Shown here: positions 31,969 through 45,700 of the stretch, piece by piece
Layout of the letters: each line of letters opens with the position of its first letter
Numbering within the stretch: position 1 is the first letter of the stretch
DNA from: a virus
Reading direction: 5' to 3' (one strand)
DNA: 58,958 nt
IMG/VR virus record: IMGVR_UViG_3300032322_001673
Location: 1 to 58,958 of that record
Notes under the pieces: generated by a model
Databases searched by the model: none
The model's input: the letters and a program-made list of their open reading frames with translations, nothing else
Told to the model about the DNA's origin: nothing
Made by a program: the position numbers and the translations under genes

Positions 31969-33683
31969 TATCTATTTGCAATAAAATTTTCTATCTCTGA
32001 TTGTGACACACGACCGGGTTTGTTTACTTGAACTAACAAGCGCATTGACAATGCAACATTGTTAAATGTGTTTAGTGCATAGTTCAAATCTTCTTCGGTG
32101 ATTTCACCACGTTTACGTCTTTCTTCCCAATGCGGCAAGTACTCAAACTGTACGTCACATATTTCTAAATCGATGCCATGTTCAAATGCTATCAATGAAT
32201 CACTTTGATTGTCTTTTGTTCTTTCATATATTTTCTTTTGATTGAACAACATGAATGTACCCAATGTTATTAAACGCTTGTGCGTTGGGTCATCTATTGC
32301 AACATCACAACGCCAATGTGGAACTTGAACTTCCCAAACAGCACCATTGTCACTAATACGATACATTTCTTTAATAACAGATACAAAATCATTTGAATCA
32401 CCACCTAGATGTTCGAGTACATCTTTCGCAACGATATGACCAAACTCATTATCTTTCCATGGCCAAGGAGTAACATTTAAATCAACTATTTGATCTGGTT
32501 TTACTAAATCACTTACATCAACGTTTAGATATCCGTCAAATTTATTAAGTCCACATCCTAAGTTAAGGCGTTTTAATACCTTATCTTCATTCGGCATTTC
32601 AACATGTTCTAGATTAAACTTTTCTTCTAATGCAGTGTATAGTTTTTGGAATGTAGTATTCCATTTACCTGCTTCTTCTTGCCTAAACAACTTAACACAT
32701 TCGTAATAAGGACTGGTTGTGTTTTCAGGACTTCCATAAGCCCAAGTATGATAAGGGAGAATAGGAGGTGTAACCCACGTTTCTTTACCCATTGCAGCAG
32801 CAATGTGTGCGATACTTGTGCAACTAGTAATTACAATATCTAAGTTAGCAATACATGCCATTGTATCTTCCCAACTTAGCAAGAAGTGTTGTAAGTCAGT
32901 AACACCTTCTGGTAATTGAATAATATTATGATCACGTTGTAAACTATAAATCTGCAATTCTTTATATTTTGCAAGATTAGTCATGAAAGCTTCAGGAAAC
33001 TTTCTGAACTGTTGATGTTCAAATTTAGGATTACCTGCCCAACGAATACCAACTTTAACTTTATCACTATTAATTAAATTTTTCCATATATCGACACTTG
33101 CTTGAAGTGGACTCATATATGGTTTGCCGGGGAAGTTTTCAAAAGTGTGGCCTGCTACCCAACCTGCACTAAAGCCGGGTACCCAGTAATCATGTTGAAC
33201 AGTATCTGCCGCATTGCGTAATATAACATCATCAACACCTGGTATGCGTTTAAATACACTAACCATTTCAGGTGCTGCTGCTAGATATACTTTACTCGCA
33301 CCTTGTTGTTTAAAACTTTGTGCAAAACGTGCATGAATAATTTCATCACCATAACCACCTTCTAGTGATATGATAATACTTTTACCTTTAATATCGTGCT
33401 GTTCTGGGTTGAAAATAGGTGCGTCAGTCTTTAATGGTCCACTTCCATATACACTTATGAATCTTCCATTTTCTAATAACTGACAACCTTTTTGATAATC
33501 GCCTTGTTGTAGTAAGAACCAACCGCGATTGAAACTGTGTCGTATCCATGTTTCTGGATTTACTTTACCTGATGGGTCACGACATTCATCAGGTCCTGCT
33601 TTTTCCATTTCTTCAGAAATAGCCCAAGCTTCTTTTTGTTTTCCTTCTAATTGATAAGCCAATAATTGATCAATTGGATGCAT
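31968..33683 (-). CDS. GT9-like glycosyltransferase fused to a methyltransferase
   Basis: 571 aa in three parts. Residues 8-75 are TPR-like helices. Residues about 100-355 form a GT-B region with 'ISLEGGYGDEI' (106-115) and 'TSCTSIAHIAAAMGK' (286-300), as in GT9 heptosyltransferases and TPR-linked OGT-like proteins. Residues 371-555 are a class I methyltransferase ('LNLGCG' 373-378, 'DVLEHL' 421-426). Plausible heptosyltransferase plus sugar methylation, the natural acceptor enzyme for ADP-heptose made downstream. First gene after a late promoter; AAAGGGA precedes the ATG. Confidence 0.8.
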   Translation of the reverse strand: MHPIDQLLAYQLEGKQKEAWAISEEMEKAGPDECRDPSGKVNPETWIRHSFNRGWFLLQQGDYQKGCQLLENGRFISVYGSGPLKTDAPIFNPEQHDIKGKSIIISLEGGYGDEIIHARFAQSFKQQGASKVYLAAAPEMVSVFKRIPGVDDVILRNAADTVQHDYWVPGFSAGWVAGHTFENFPGKPYMSPLQASVDIWKNLINSDKVKVGIRWAGNPKFEHQQFRKFPEAFMTNLAKYKELQIYSLQRDHNIIQLPEGVTDLQHFLLSWEDTMACIANLDIVITSCTSIAHIAAAMGKETWVTPPILPYHTWAYGSPENTTSPYYECVKLFRQEEAGKWNTTFQKLYTALEEKFNLEHVEMPNEDKVLKRLNLGCGLNKFDGYLNVDVSDLVKPDQIVDLNVTPWPWKDNEFGHIVAKDVLEHLGGDSNDFVSVIKEMYRISDNGAVWEVQVPHWRCDVAIDDPTHKRLITLGTFMLFNQKKIYERTKDNQSDSLIAFEHGIDLEICDVQFEYLPHWEERRKRGEITEEDLNYALNTFNNVALSMRLLVQVNKPGRVSQSEIENFIANR

Positions 33684-33711
33684 TTTAAATTCCCTTTAAT
33701 AAAACGTCTTT

Positions 33712-33719
33712 TATTTATA
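33712..33719 (-). promoter_or_regulatory. T4-type late promoter for the glycan block
   Basis: TATAAATA on the reverse strand, the exact late-promoter core of T4-like phages, 29 bases before the start of the gene at 31968-33683 and just after the giant gene's stop at 33745. Position and sequence fit late transcription of the glycosylation genes. Confidence 0.6.
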
Positions 33720-33744
33720 AACTAAAAACGTAGTCTAAAAGAAT

Positions 33745-36700
33745 TTAAGTTGCTTTACCTATTGCACCTGTATTTGATGTACCTGTGCTTGATGATAGAT
33801 ATGTATTGACACCAATTTGACTTGGTTCTGATCTATTGATTGTGTCATTTTGTCCAAGTTGTCCTGCATTATTAATTCCCCAAGCAAATAATCTGTCATT
33901 TGATGTAATAGCAGTTGTAAAAGAATTGCCTGCGTTTACTGATTTCCAAAGAATATTACCTACTTTAACTGGAATACGTGTAGTAGTACCTGCAGCAGCG
34001 TATTGGTTACCTAATTGTACAGGGCTTGAAAGTTGCACTCCCCAGAACCAGAAGGTTCCTAATTGACCTTGATTTGAGCTGCCCCAATTGAATAGTGTAT
34101 TGTTGCTTCTAATACCAGCCGAGTTGTTATTACCAGCAACCACTGAGGTCCAGCTGCTTGTGCCCACTTGCACAGGACTGCTTCTACTAACTGCAGTACC
34201 GTAACCTAATTGACCACTTGTTCCTAATCCCCACATAAACAATGCACCAGCAGTAGTTACTCCACCTGTAAACGATGATCCTGCTGAAATTGAACTAAAA
34301 TATGTAGGAGAACCTCCGCTTATTGACGCTCCCTGAGTCGTATAGGTAAGCAACGAAGTTTGCCCTGCTGTTATCGCACTTATATTAGTACCTGCACTTT
34401 GAGTAGCAGTTAGAACACTTGTAGGGACAGTAAAGTTACCTGTGTATACAGCTACACCTTTTACTATTCTGACGTTACTTATATTACCATTATAAGGTGT
34501 TCCAGTTTGTCCAGTAGCATCACCTCCCACGTATATGGCTTGTGCTCCAACATCACCTACTGCTGCAGCACTTGTATTTGTAGATTCAGCTATTCCATTT
34601 ACAAACATAGTCCAATTACTTCCTGATCTAACTACTGCTACATGATACCATGTATTATTTACAATTGTGGTTGTGCTTATTAGGAAATTAACATCAACTT
34701 GTATGCTCCTAACACCAAACGTTAATTTGGTAGGATAATTATTGTGTCTATCATTTAATTGCCATTTGCCAGCACCAAAATTACCGTTAGTTATTAATAT
34801 TGGGAAACTACTAGCTGCTCTGCTGTTAGTATAGAACCAAAGCTCAATTGTAAAATCTGAGGTACCTAATAAAAATACTGTACTTGATGCAGTTGCAAGT
34901 CTGTTTAGACTGTTTCCGGCAAATACACCTGATACAGCGCCAATAATAGGAACTATGCTAGTAGTGAAACTAGTAGCGTTGGCGGTGATCGTTATTCCAT
35001 TACCACTTGTGTCTAATACAGTAAGTGCTGCACCAACTAAAACAGGGCTACTTCTGTTTATTGTATCACCTGATGCATTAATATTTGTTAATCCTAATTG
35101 ACCATTTGCATTTAATCCCCATGTATATAGTTGACCAATTGGACCTAATCCTATCATATGTGTATCATAAACACTGACTTGTGTCCAACTACTGTTGCCT
35201 ATTTGAACTGGGCTTGATTTAGCAATAGTAGTACCGTCCCCTATTGCCCCACCTGTTCCAAAACTTCCCCATGTAAATAATAATCCATCACTACGTATTG
35301 CTGCACTTACACTATTCCCAGCACTTACTTTACTCCAACTACCTGCAGCAATTTGCACTGGACTACTTGGATTTACACTAATATAGTTGTTACCTATTTG
35401 GCTATAGTTAGATTTAGTGACCGTTTCCATAAATCCACTAATCTCGCCACCAGTATTAGAACCTGTTGCAAACATGGGTCCGTTTGTTCTTATAGCAAAT
35501 GTAGCTGCTGTTCCAGCATATACAGTTTGATAACCAACACTAGGACTTGCTGCTAACAATAACAATTGTGTATTTGCAACTGCAGTCAATGGAGATGCTG
35601 GCGGCGTAAAGTTAGCTGTATAAATTGCAGTGCCCTTTACAATGCGTATATTAGATACAAAGCCGTTTAAGAAGTTAGTGCTAGTATACCCACCTATAAT
35701 TAATGGAACAGTATTCAAACTTTGTGGTGTACCAACTATAGCGGTTGTAGATTGTAGTAACCCATTGGTGAATAATAGTATATTAGAACCATTTACAACT
35801 AATGCCAAATGTGTCCATTGGAACAATCCTACTTGTGTAGTACCAGTAATAGTATTACCAGCACCATTAAAATAGTAGAATGCAATTTGACCTATTGTGT
35901 TTAATCCTAACCCCCAATAAATTGTTCCTGCTGTTGGTGTCATGTTACCAATTATTGTATTTGCGCCAGTAAAGCTGGTTGGATAAACCCAAAATTCAAC
36001 GGTATAATTTGAACTCCACCAGTCAAAGTTAGCAGGAACATATGAAAGTTGCAGATAGTTTAAGTTTCCAGGTAAGAAAACAGAACTGCTACTAGTATAC
36101 AAGTTAAATGCATTTTGGACACGTACAGTACCAAAATTAGTTACTGTATAATTATTTGTGCTTGCATCCGTAATAGTTAATCCTTCTATACCTACCACTG
36201 TTGGACTTGATCTTGCAAGTGCATCATTTGTACCTAATTGACCTTCTGTGTTTCTCCCCCAAACATACAGTGTAGTTTCACTACGTGCTGCAGTATGAGA
36301 GAAACCAGCACTTACACTATTCCATGATCCTGCTAATATTGTTGGTGATTTAGTTTCATAATTAATACCTTGAACAAGTGTAGGACTACTACGGTTAAAG
36401 CTAGCTGCTAACGAATTTGCAAATTGACCTACGGTGCCTCCTCCCCAAATATACAACATACCAACTTGATTTATTGCACCACCTGTTATGTTTCCTGTAG
36501 TAATAACGCTATAACTTGTCCCTACAAACACAGGGCTACTTCTGGTTATAACGGTCATGTTTCCAACTTGGCCACTTGTTCCTAATCCCCATGCAAATAA
36601 TCTATTCGCAACATCTATTGCAACTGTTGTACTATGTCCTGCTCTTACAGATGTATAAGAACTTGTGCCTATCTGAACTATACTTGAGCGGATTACAGCA

Positions 36701-39700
36701 TCACTTGTACCCAACTGACCTGAACTATTAAGTCCCCAAGCCCATAATGTTCCATTTGAATTTATTGCCAATGAATAGCTTGTACCTGCGCTTGCAGCTG
36801 TCCAACTTGCACTTGCTGCTAATACTGGACTGATTGTATTTGTATTAAAGATGTTACCAATTAACACAGGACTTTGTCTATTGACAGTTGTATTATCTCC
36901 AATCTGACCACTTGAGTTTAATCCTAAAGTGTACAAGGTATTATTAGGATATGTTACAGCTACATGTGATTGACCAGTGGAAACTAAATTATAGTTGACA
37001 GCACCAGTAACATTTGTAGTTGAAGCTAAGAGTAACAATCCAATATTTGATGAAGTGAACGCATTTATATTTCCACCTCCACCGCCTGATGTAGTTAATG
37101 GAACAGTAGAGATTGTGAATGATCCTGTGTATAGAGCAGTGTTAGAAATTCTAAGATTACTTATGTATCCATTAATACCATTACCAACTGTTATGGTTCC
37201 TCCGTTGTACCCTCTACTACCAGTTCCTCCAAGCCCACCATACGCACCATTTGTTCCAGCGAACCAGCTATTATTACTTTGAACTGTAATTTGAAAGTAT
37301 GTCCAAGTGTTTAATGGGAAACTTGCAGTAGTAGCTACAGTAAAACCATTATAACTTCCGCCTGATGACGGAGATATATTAAACACTAAGTTCGAACCTG
37401 ACCATCCAATAAAATATGCAGATAAGCCGCCATCAGTATTAATATTATTAATTATTGTACCTCCGTATGAAAGAGGATAATACCAAAATTCAATTGTACC
37501 ACTTGGTGTATTTAAATTATTGTTAACGTTTGTTGATACGCTAAGTGAATTTGATCCAGTAAATAAACCAGACACTGCTCCGGCAAATGGAACAATATTT
37601 GTAACATATGACACTCCGCCGTTATTTGTAATTGTATTATTATACTGACTACCGTCCAATAATACAGAGGTTGCACCGAGTAATGTTGGACTTGATCTAG
37701 CGATAGTATCACTAAAACCTAATACTGCATTGGAGTTAAGTCCCCAAGCATAGGTCTGTCCTAAACTATTTCTTGCATATGAATAACTTGTGCCAGCACT
37801 GACACTTGTCCAACTATTAGGTAAACCAAATCCAACTTGAATTGGACTTAACGTTCCACTGTTTATATGTGTGCCATTACCAACCAACACAAATGAATTT
37901 CTATTGCCACCACCTGCTTGTCCTAACTGCCCTGAACCATCGCCACCTTGCGTATACATCTTGTTATTCGCAACCCAACTAATACTAGCAGCCTCAGTTG
38001 TGAATAATAACAATGAAGTTTGAGTGCCTGTGATTGCACTTATGTTAGTGCCTGAACTTTGTGTTGCTGCTAGTGGACTTGTAGGTACCGTGAATGTTCC
38101 TGTGTATACAGCAACTCCCTTAACTATTCTTAAATTACTTAAATATCCGTCAAATGAATAACCAATTGTATCTATAAGTCTACCAACATACTGTAATGTA
38201 GTTTGTGCGTTCAATGCAGTAGATTGACTTGTAAATGCAGTGTCTAATACTCCATTCACCCATAATGAAATTGTTGTTCCGCTACGTGTCGCTGCTATGT
38301 GTGTCCAAACACTGTTAAGCACCGATCTACTTCCTGTTAATGCTCCGCCGGTAAAGAAATCTACTCTAGCAGTACCACTTGTTGTTCTTAAACCAAATGC
38401 CCATGCCGTTGCAACTGCGCCTGCTCTAGCATCAAAAATACCTGAATAAACAGCATTTATAGATAATGGATAAACCCATGCTTCAACAGTAAAATCTCCT
38501 GTACCAAAAGATAACGGCGTTTGAGCGTTAATCGTAAGTGCTGGGTTATTTACTGTCTGTAGCATTGATACCGCGGTTGCGAAAGGTGTTACAGAAGTAT
38601 TGTATCTTATTCCAGTTCCAACTTTTGTAACAGTAGTTGCAAATGTACTTACGTCTAATGGTATCCAATCTGTTACACGTACTTGTGCCCAGTGACTGTA
38701 ACCAACACTTAATACTTGATTAAAGCTTTGATAATTTGTCATTAATACAGGACTCGATCTTGTTATCGCATCACCTAAACCTAATTGTGATGATGTGTTA
38801 AGTCCCCAAACAAAAATATCACCATTGCTTCTTCTTGCTGCACTAAAACTTTGTCCTGCCCAAACTTGTGCATATCCACTAGTGCCTGGTGTTACTTGTA
38901 CTGGGCTTGTAGTATATGTGTTAAGTGTTTGTCCACTAGCTCCTACTTGTACAAAATTTGAACGATTTATATTACTTGCAATACCTATTTGACCTACATT
39001 ATTAGTACCAGTGCCATATAGTGCATTAGTGTTATCTACACCATGTATAGTATTTTTTGCTGAAGTTTGTGTGTAACTAAATCCTGTAATATTTGAAGGT
39101 GTATTAAGTGTTAACAATGCGGTTTGCGCTGCTGTTACAGCATTTGTAAATGTACCTGAACTTTGTGTCGCAGCAAGAGGACTTGTTGGTACTGGGAAAC
39201 TTGCAATATAAGGCAACTGATTTCTAACTAATCTTACGTTAGATACATGACCTATAAAAGGATTAGTGCCTGTTTCTTCTGCTCCAATGGTTACTTGTCT
39301 TGCTGGACTGTATCCCGAACCCCAAGTGTAACTAGTTAAAATTTCAACTAATCCATTTATATATAAAGTTAACACTGTTGTTGATACTTTATGTAAAGCT
39401 ACATGATACCATTGATTAGGTAAAATGACAGTAGTACCAGTTACGGGATTAGGAGAAGCGTTTGTACCAGTTCTAACAAGTAACACATTGCTTGCATTTA
39501 ATGATAATGAGAATGGTCCGCCAACACCTGAATTCCAAGCTGCAATTATAGTTTTAGTAGTAGCACTAGCGATTGAAGTTGGATAGAACCAGCATTCTAT
39601 TGAATAAACACTAAAATCTCCTACATTTAATTGCGACAACGAAAGTGGTGTGTTGATGTAACTACCAGCACCAGTAAACTGAACGCTAAAGGTGGTAGGC

Positions 39701-42700
39701 GTGAATGGGCTTAGCGTTTGTACGGTTGTAGCACCATTGACTGTTAATGGAGTCACATTTCTGTACACACTATTATCTATAATTGTAGCAGATTGACAGG
39801 TTAATAATGTAACGTTTGTTTCAAGAGTATTTGCTAATGTAGTTAAACTAGTTGTAGGTACAGTAAAGCCTGGATTATACGCTGTTGTGCCATTTACAAC
39901 ACGGAAGTTTGATATGTATCCTATAAAACTGGCATCATTCAATGAAAACCCACTAGTGCCTAATGCTGGACGATTTACTGTACCTGTACCTATTGTGTAG
40001 ACATTTGTATCGGCTGCAGGTGTGCCTACTAACAAACCATTGATAAACATTCTTGTAATGGAGTTTTGTCTTTGTACAGCAACATGGTACCATGTATTGA
40101 GATTTAATGCAGGTCCTGCTATGAGGTTACCACTATTAGTAAAGTAATAAAATCCAACGTTGTTACCATATAAAGTTGGAAACAGTCCCTGAGTACTGAA
40201 TGGACGCCAATCAAGAACTACATAGGTGCTTTGATTATTACCAACAATAGATGTCGGATATAACCATAATTCTATAGTAAAGTTTGATGAGCCGAAGGCT
40301 AAATTGCTAGGACTTGTAAGCTGTAAATATGTATTAAAATAACTAAACTGCCCAGACACAGCTCCTGCAAACGGTATTACTGCAGTAGTATATCCTAATC
40401 CTGTATTGTATATGGTTTGATTACTTGAACTTGAATCAGTTACATTAAACACCTGTATGGCTAAAGGTGGACTACGTGTAGTTGATGTATAATCTCCTGT
40501 TTGTCCATTTGTGTTTAAGCCCCAAACCCAAAGGGTGTTGTCTGATCGTAATGCGCTGCTTGTAGAATTTCCTGCACTTATATTAGTCCATGACCCTGAA
40601 GTTACTAATACAGGACTTAAAATGCCTGTGTTAGGAGCAAAGAATCTATCAGGATTTCCAACTACAATTGGATTACTACGTGTAAGTGCCGCACCATCAG
40701 CAATTTGTCCAGTGGTTCCTAAGCCAGTTTTGTTTAATAAATTATTACTTGTTATAAAGGTAGTTGTTCCACCATTTGCACTTATCCAATTGTTTGTTGT
40801 TGGAGTTATACCACGGAAACATAATAATACAACGTCACCAGACGTTGCTCCTTGACTAGTTGTTGTTACTGGACTAGTAGGAGGTGTAAAAATTGTTGCT
40901 CCTATTGTTGAACTAACTGTTTGATAACTAGTTGGTATAGAACCATTACAGAATCTAAAGTTGCTTAAGTATCCATTAAAATATCCTGAATCCTCATTAC
41001 CAAATATGAAAGCTTCCTGTCTATTAATAACGTAATTGATTCCAGTAACATAATCTCTTAAAACACCATTAACAAAAAATCTTACTACGCCTCCTGTTAT
41101 TGTAACAACTAAATGATACCACGTATTAGTAACAATAGCTGTTTCACCCCTTACTGTGTCATCATTAACTGAATATCTCACAGAGGCGTCACTACCAAAT
41201 AAGTTTGACCAAATTTTTATTGTAGCAAACGCTCCGCTGTTTTGACCAAATAAGGTCATATAACTTATACTAGTTCTGAAAGTGTTCCAATACGCCCAAA
41301 CTTCCATAGAAGCTGAGTTTGTTCCTATATCATATCTAGTGTTCCATGGATACTGTATCCAATCAACAAGGTTAAATTGCATACTACCACCTAAGGTTGT
41401 AGTATCATATGGATTAGTTGCGAACGGACTGAAATCAACAAACTTAGGTGCACCTTGAACAGAACTAGGAAGCACACCATTACTGCTTTCGTCTAAATAT
41501 GTGTTTACACCAACAAATACAGGATTTGATCTACTTGAATTTACGAGTGAATTGTCCCCGAATTGACCTGAAGTATTAAGACCCCATCCCATTAAAGCTG
41601 TATCGCTTCTTCTTGCTATGCTAAAGGATAACCCAATACTTACATTTGTCCAGCTAGTGTCATGTAAAAATGGTGATGGAATTTGTGTTGGTGTTGATGC
41701 GTAAACTAATGTAGGTGAACTACGATTAACAACATCATTGAACAACATTTGATTACCTGAATTCATACCCCATAAGAACAATTTGTTTCTTGTTCCTTGA
41801 CCTGTAGCTATGGCTGCATTGGTGCTTAATCCTGCAGCTATAGTTAACCATTGTGCATTTCCAAATGCTACTTGCACTGGACTTGATTTGTTTATTGAAG
41901 TTGCATCGCCTAACTGACCATTATTGTTTAATCCCCATGTCCATAATGTATTATCATTACGCAGTGCCATTGTGTATGATATGCCTAATCCAACTTGTGT
42001 ATAACTTGGTACAGTAGGTGTAAATGATGTTGAACCTAGTAGGAAAACAGTATTTGTAATTGCAGTGAAATTACCAGTTGGAATAGTGTAACTTGTACCA
42101 CTATATAATGCAGTACCAGCTAACATTCTAAAGTTGCTTATATAACCGCGGGTGTATGTTCCGTTATTATCCCAATCTCTTCCATTTGAACCAATGTATA
42201 AACTGCCTCCATAACCAGGTGTTATGACAAATGATGCATTAGTTGCTACACGTGAACCATTCCAATATAGTGAAACAGTTGAACCTGATTTTACCATAGC
42301 AGCATGATACCATGTATTTAAAATATAACCTGTGATGGTACCTGAAATTGATGTTGTCCAAGCCCATGTTCCTGATCCATATTCAAATACTAAACTTGTA
42401 GTAGTTACATAAAGTCTTGACCAGGCTTGCTGACCTATATTAGCCATCGTATAAAAAATTGCTCCGGTTCCTGCTGGGGTAGCAACTAAATGTATCCAAC
42501 CTTCAATTGTATAATCAGTAAATGATCCTACGTTAAAGTTTGAAGTGGCTGGTAAAATAATTCCATCAGCCCTATTGATCTGTCCTAAGGTTTTATTAAG
42601 ATTTAATTGCACAGAACTACTTGGCGTGAATGGTCCAAAACTAATTGGAACTGCATCGTTATCAAAAGTTAATCTTAAATTACTTGTGCTTAAATCATTT

Positions 42701-45700
42701 AAGAATATGTTATTACGTTGTACTAGTGTTGGTATTGTTGTACCTGTATCTAATTGTTGTGCTAAGTTTAATTGTACAGGTCTCGATCTGCTTAACGCAT
42801 CGTATATACCAAGTTGTCCTGTAGTGTTAAGTCCCCATGCAAATAATAAGTTAGCGGAATTTATCATAAATGATAAATCTCTACCTGCAGAAATTACAGT
42901 TGAACTTAGTAATACTGGACTTGACGCATTAATTAATACAGGACTTGATTTTGTAATTGCAGTATTATCGCCTAATTGACCTGAAGTGTTAAGTCCCCAT
43001 GCAAAAACTTGTTCGTTCGTAGTTTTTGCAATGCTATGTGATGCTCCAGCTGACACAGTTGACCAACTTAATACATTGTTTATTATAGTTGGGATTCCTA
43101 ATTGTGTATATAAACCTGAATTAGTTACTAATGTAGGACTGGATCTATTTACTGCAGTATTATTTCCTAATTGTCCACTTGTGTTTAATCCCCAAACATA
43201 TAAGCCGCTGCTATTATACCCAAACGAACTAGAACCTGCTGTTTGCGCTTTTGTAGTAAAAGGAGTTGATATATTTGATAACGATGCGCCTAATGTAGTG
43301 TATGTTAATAGTGCTGTCTGTCCTGCAGTAATAGCACTTATATTGGTACCTGCACTCTGTGTAGCTGTTAGTACAGTCGTTGGCACAGTAAAGTTACCTG
43401 TGTACACTGCTACACCTTTAACTACACGCATGTTTGATATTAAACCAAACCAAAACTGACCGTTGCTGTTGTTACTTCCTATACGTGATATACCTGTGCT
43501 ACCAGAAAAATCACGAGAGATCCCCGAAGCCACTTGGACACCGTCTCTAAATATTCTACAATAATTTCCAGCTGCAGAATTAACAAGCGCATAATGATAC
43601 CATGTATTAATAACTACTGGATTTGGATCATTTAATAAACCAACTGCATTATTTGTCAGCCAAATTCTTTGGTTAAAGATACCAAAACTAAATGTAGTTC
43701 CTAATAATAAATGTTGATACCCATCAGCTGGAGCAAATGATGCTAAGTAGAACCATGCTTCAACAGTGTATTCACCTGACAATGCTGTTATGTTTGCTGC
43801 TACAGGCATTGCAATATTATCACCATTACCATTAAAGTAACCTGAAACAGCTCCTGTTACAGGGAAAGTATTTGTAGTATATGTTGTTCCAGTTCTAGTT
43901 AATGTGTATGCATAACTACTCACATCTAAAACTGTAAAAGTTTGCGGGAATAACACCACCGGAAATGATTTTGAAATAACTGTATTGTCACCCAACTGTC
44001 CACTAGTGCCTAACCCCCATGCATATACCATTCCAAGTTCATCAGTAACCACTGAAGTGCTTTGGCCAGCTGAAACACTTACATATGAACTTCCTGCTAC
44101 TTGCGCTGGGAATCTATACCTGTTTGGTATATTAAATCCAGTGTTCAAACTGTTAGGAGCACCTACTAAAGTAGGAACTGATCTAGTAGCTGTAGCAAGA
44201 TTATCACCAATTGCACCATTATTACCTAATCCCCAAGCATACATTAAACCAGTATTTTGAACTGCTGCCCCATGAATCCAACCTGCACTTATCTGTGTAT
44301 AACTGCTTGTACCTGCACCAGTTACTAAAACTGGATTTGATCGGTTAATTGATGTACCATCACCTAATTGATTAGAGTCATTTAAACCCCATGCATAAGG
44401 AATGCCATTACTAGTAAATCCACTAATCCCTAACAATCCCATTGACCAGTTTTGTCCAGCACTTACTGTCACCCAACTACCTGATCCTATTTGTACTGGG
44501 GCAGAGCGATTTATAGTATTGTTAATACCCAGTTGACCTCTATTATTATTTCCCCATCCAAATATTAATCCTGAACCAACTTCTTTACCTAAAACATGAT
44601 CAAACCCTAATGACACTAATTGAACTAAGTTACCGAAGAATCCAGTAGTTACTTGTGTCGGAATACTTCTGTTTATTGTATTACCTAATCCTAATTGACC
44701 TGAGCTATTAAGTCCAAATGTGTAAAGATTTAAATTTGTGTTAATTATCGCTGCAAAACTTGCACCGGCGTATACCTGATCGCCATTAGCCACTATAGTA
44801 AATGATGCAGGAGTAGTTCTATTAACAGTTGTTCCTGTCCCTAATTGACCTACATTATTTAATCCCCAACTCCAAACTGATAAATTATCACGCAACGCTA
44901 AACCATGTGCGCCGCCTGCAGCAATTTTTGTAAAAATATTACCTGCAGCAATATTAACGGGACTTGATTTGTTGATGGATGTGCCATCACCTAATTGATT
45001 GCTGGTATTACTTCCCCAACTCCATAAGCTTCCATCTGAGCGAATTGCTAAACTAAAGTTACTACCTGCAGCAACAGCATTCCAACTGTTGGTGCCACCT
45101 ACCAACACTGGGCTAGAACGATTCACAGCATCGTTTGTACCTAATTGACCTCCAGTGCCAGCTCCCCAAGCGTATAAGAATCCGTCGCTACGAATAGCTA
45201 GTGTATGGCTACCTCCTGCTGATAACTGTGCCCAACTTTGTGGTTGAATAATTAATGAAATTGCTGTTGAGTTACCCCATGTATAAAGACCAAAATTTTG
45301 ATCTACAGCTAGGTTATGATCAAAGAACGATGAAATTTGTGTCCAACTAGTTGCAATTTTCTTATTAGCATCAACTTGTACAGGACTTGAGCGATTAATA
45401 GAAGTAGAATCACCTAATTGATTAACTGAGTTTTGTCCCCAACCCCATAATGTATAGTCATTTCGTATAGCAACAGTGTGGCTTATACCAGCTGATACAC
45501 TTATCCAACTATTAGTTCCTAATTGTAACGGTGTTGATCTATTGATTGTATTATTAAATCCGGTTTGTCCTAACCCACCAGAACCCCAAGCATATATTCT
45601 ACCTAAAGTATCTATACCAGCCGCATGAAAGTTACCGCCTGCTACACTAACAAAACTAACTCCTGCTGCCACTACCTGTACTGGACTTGACTTAGTGATA

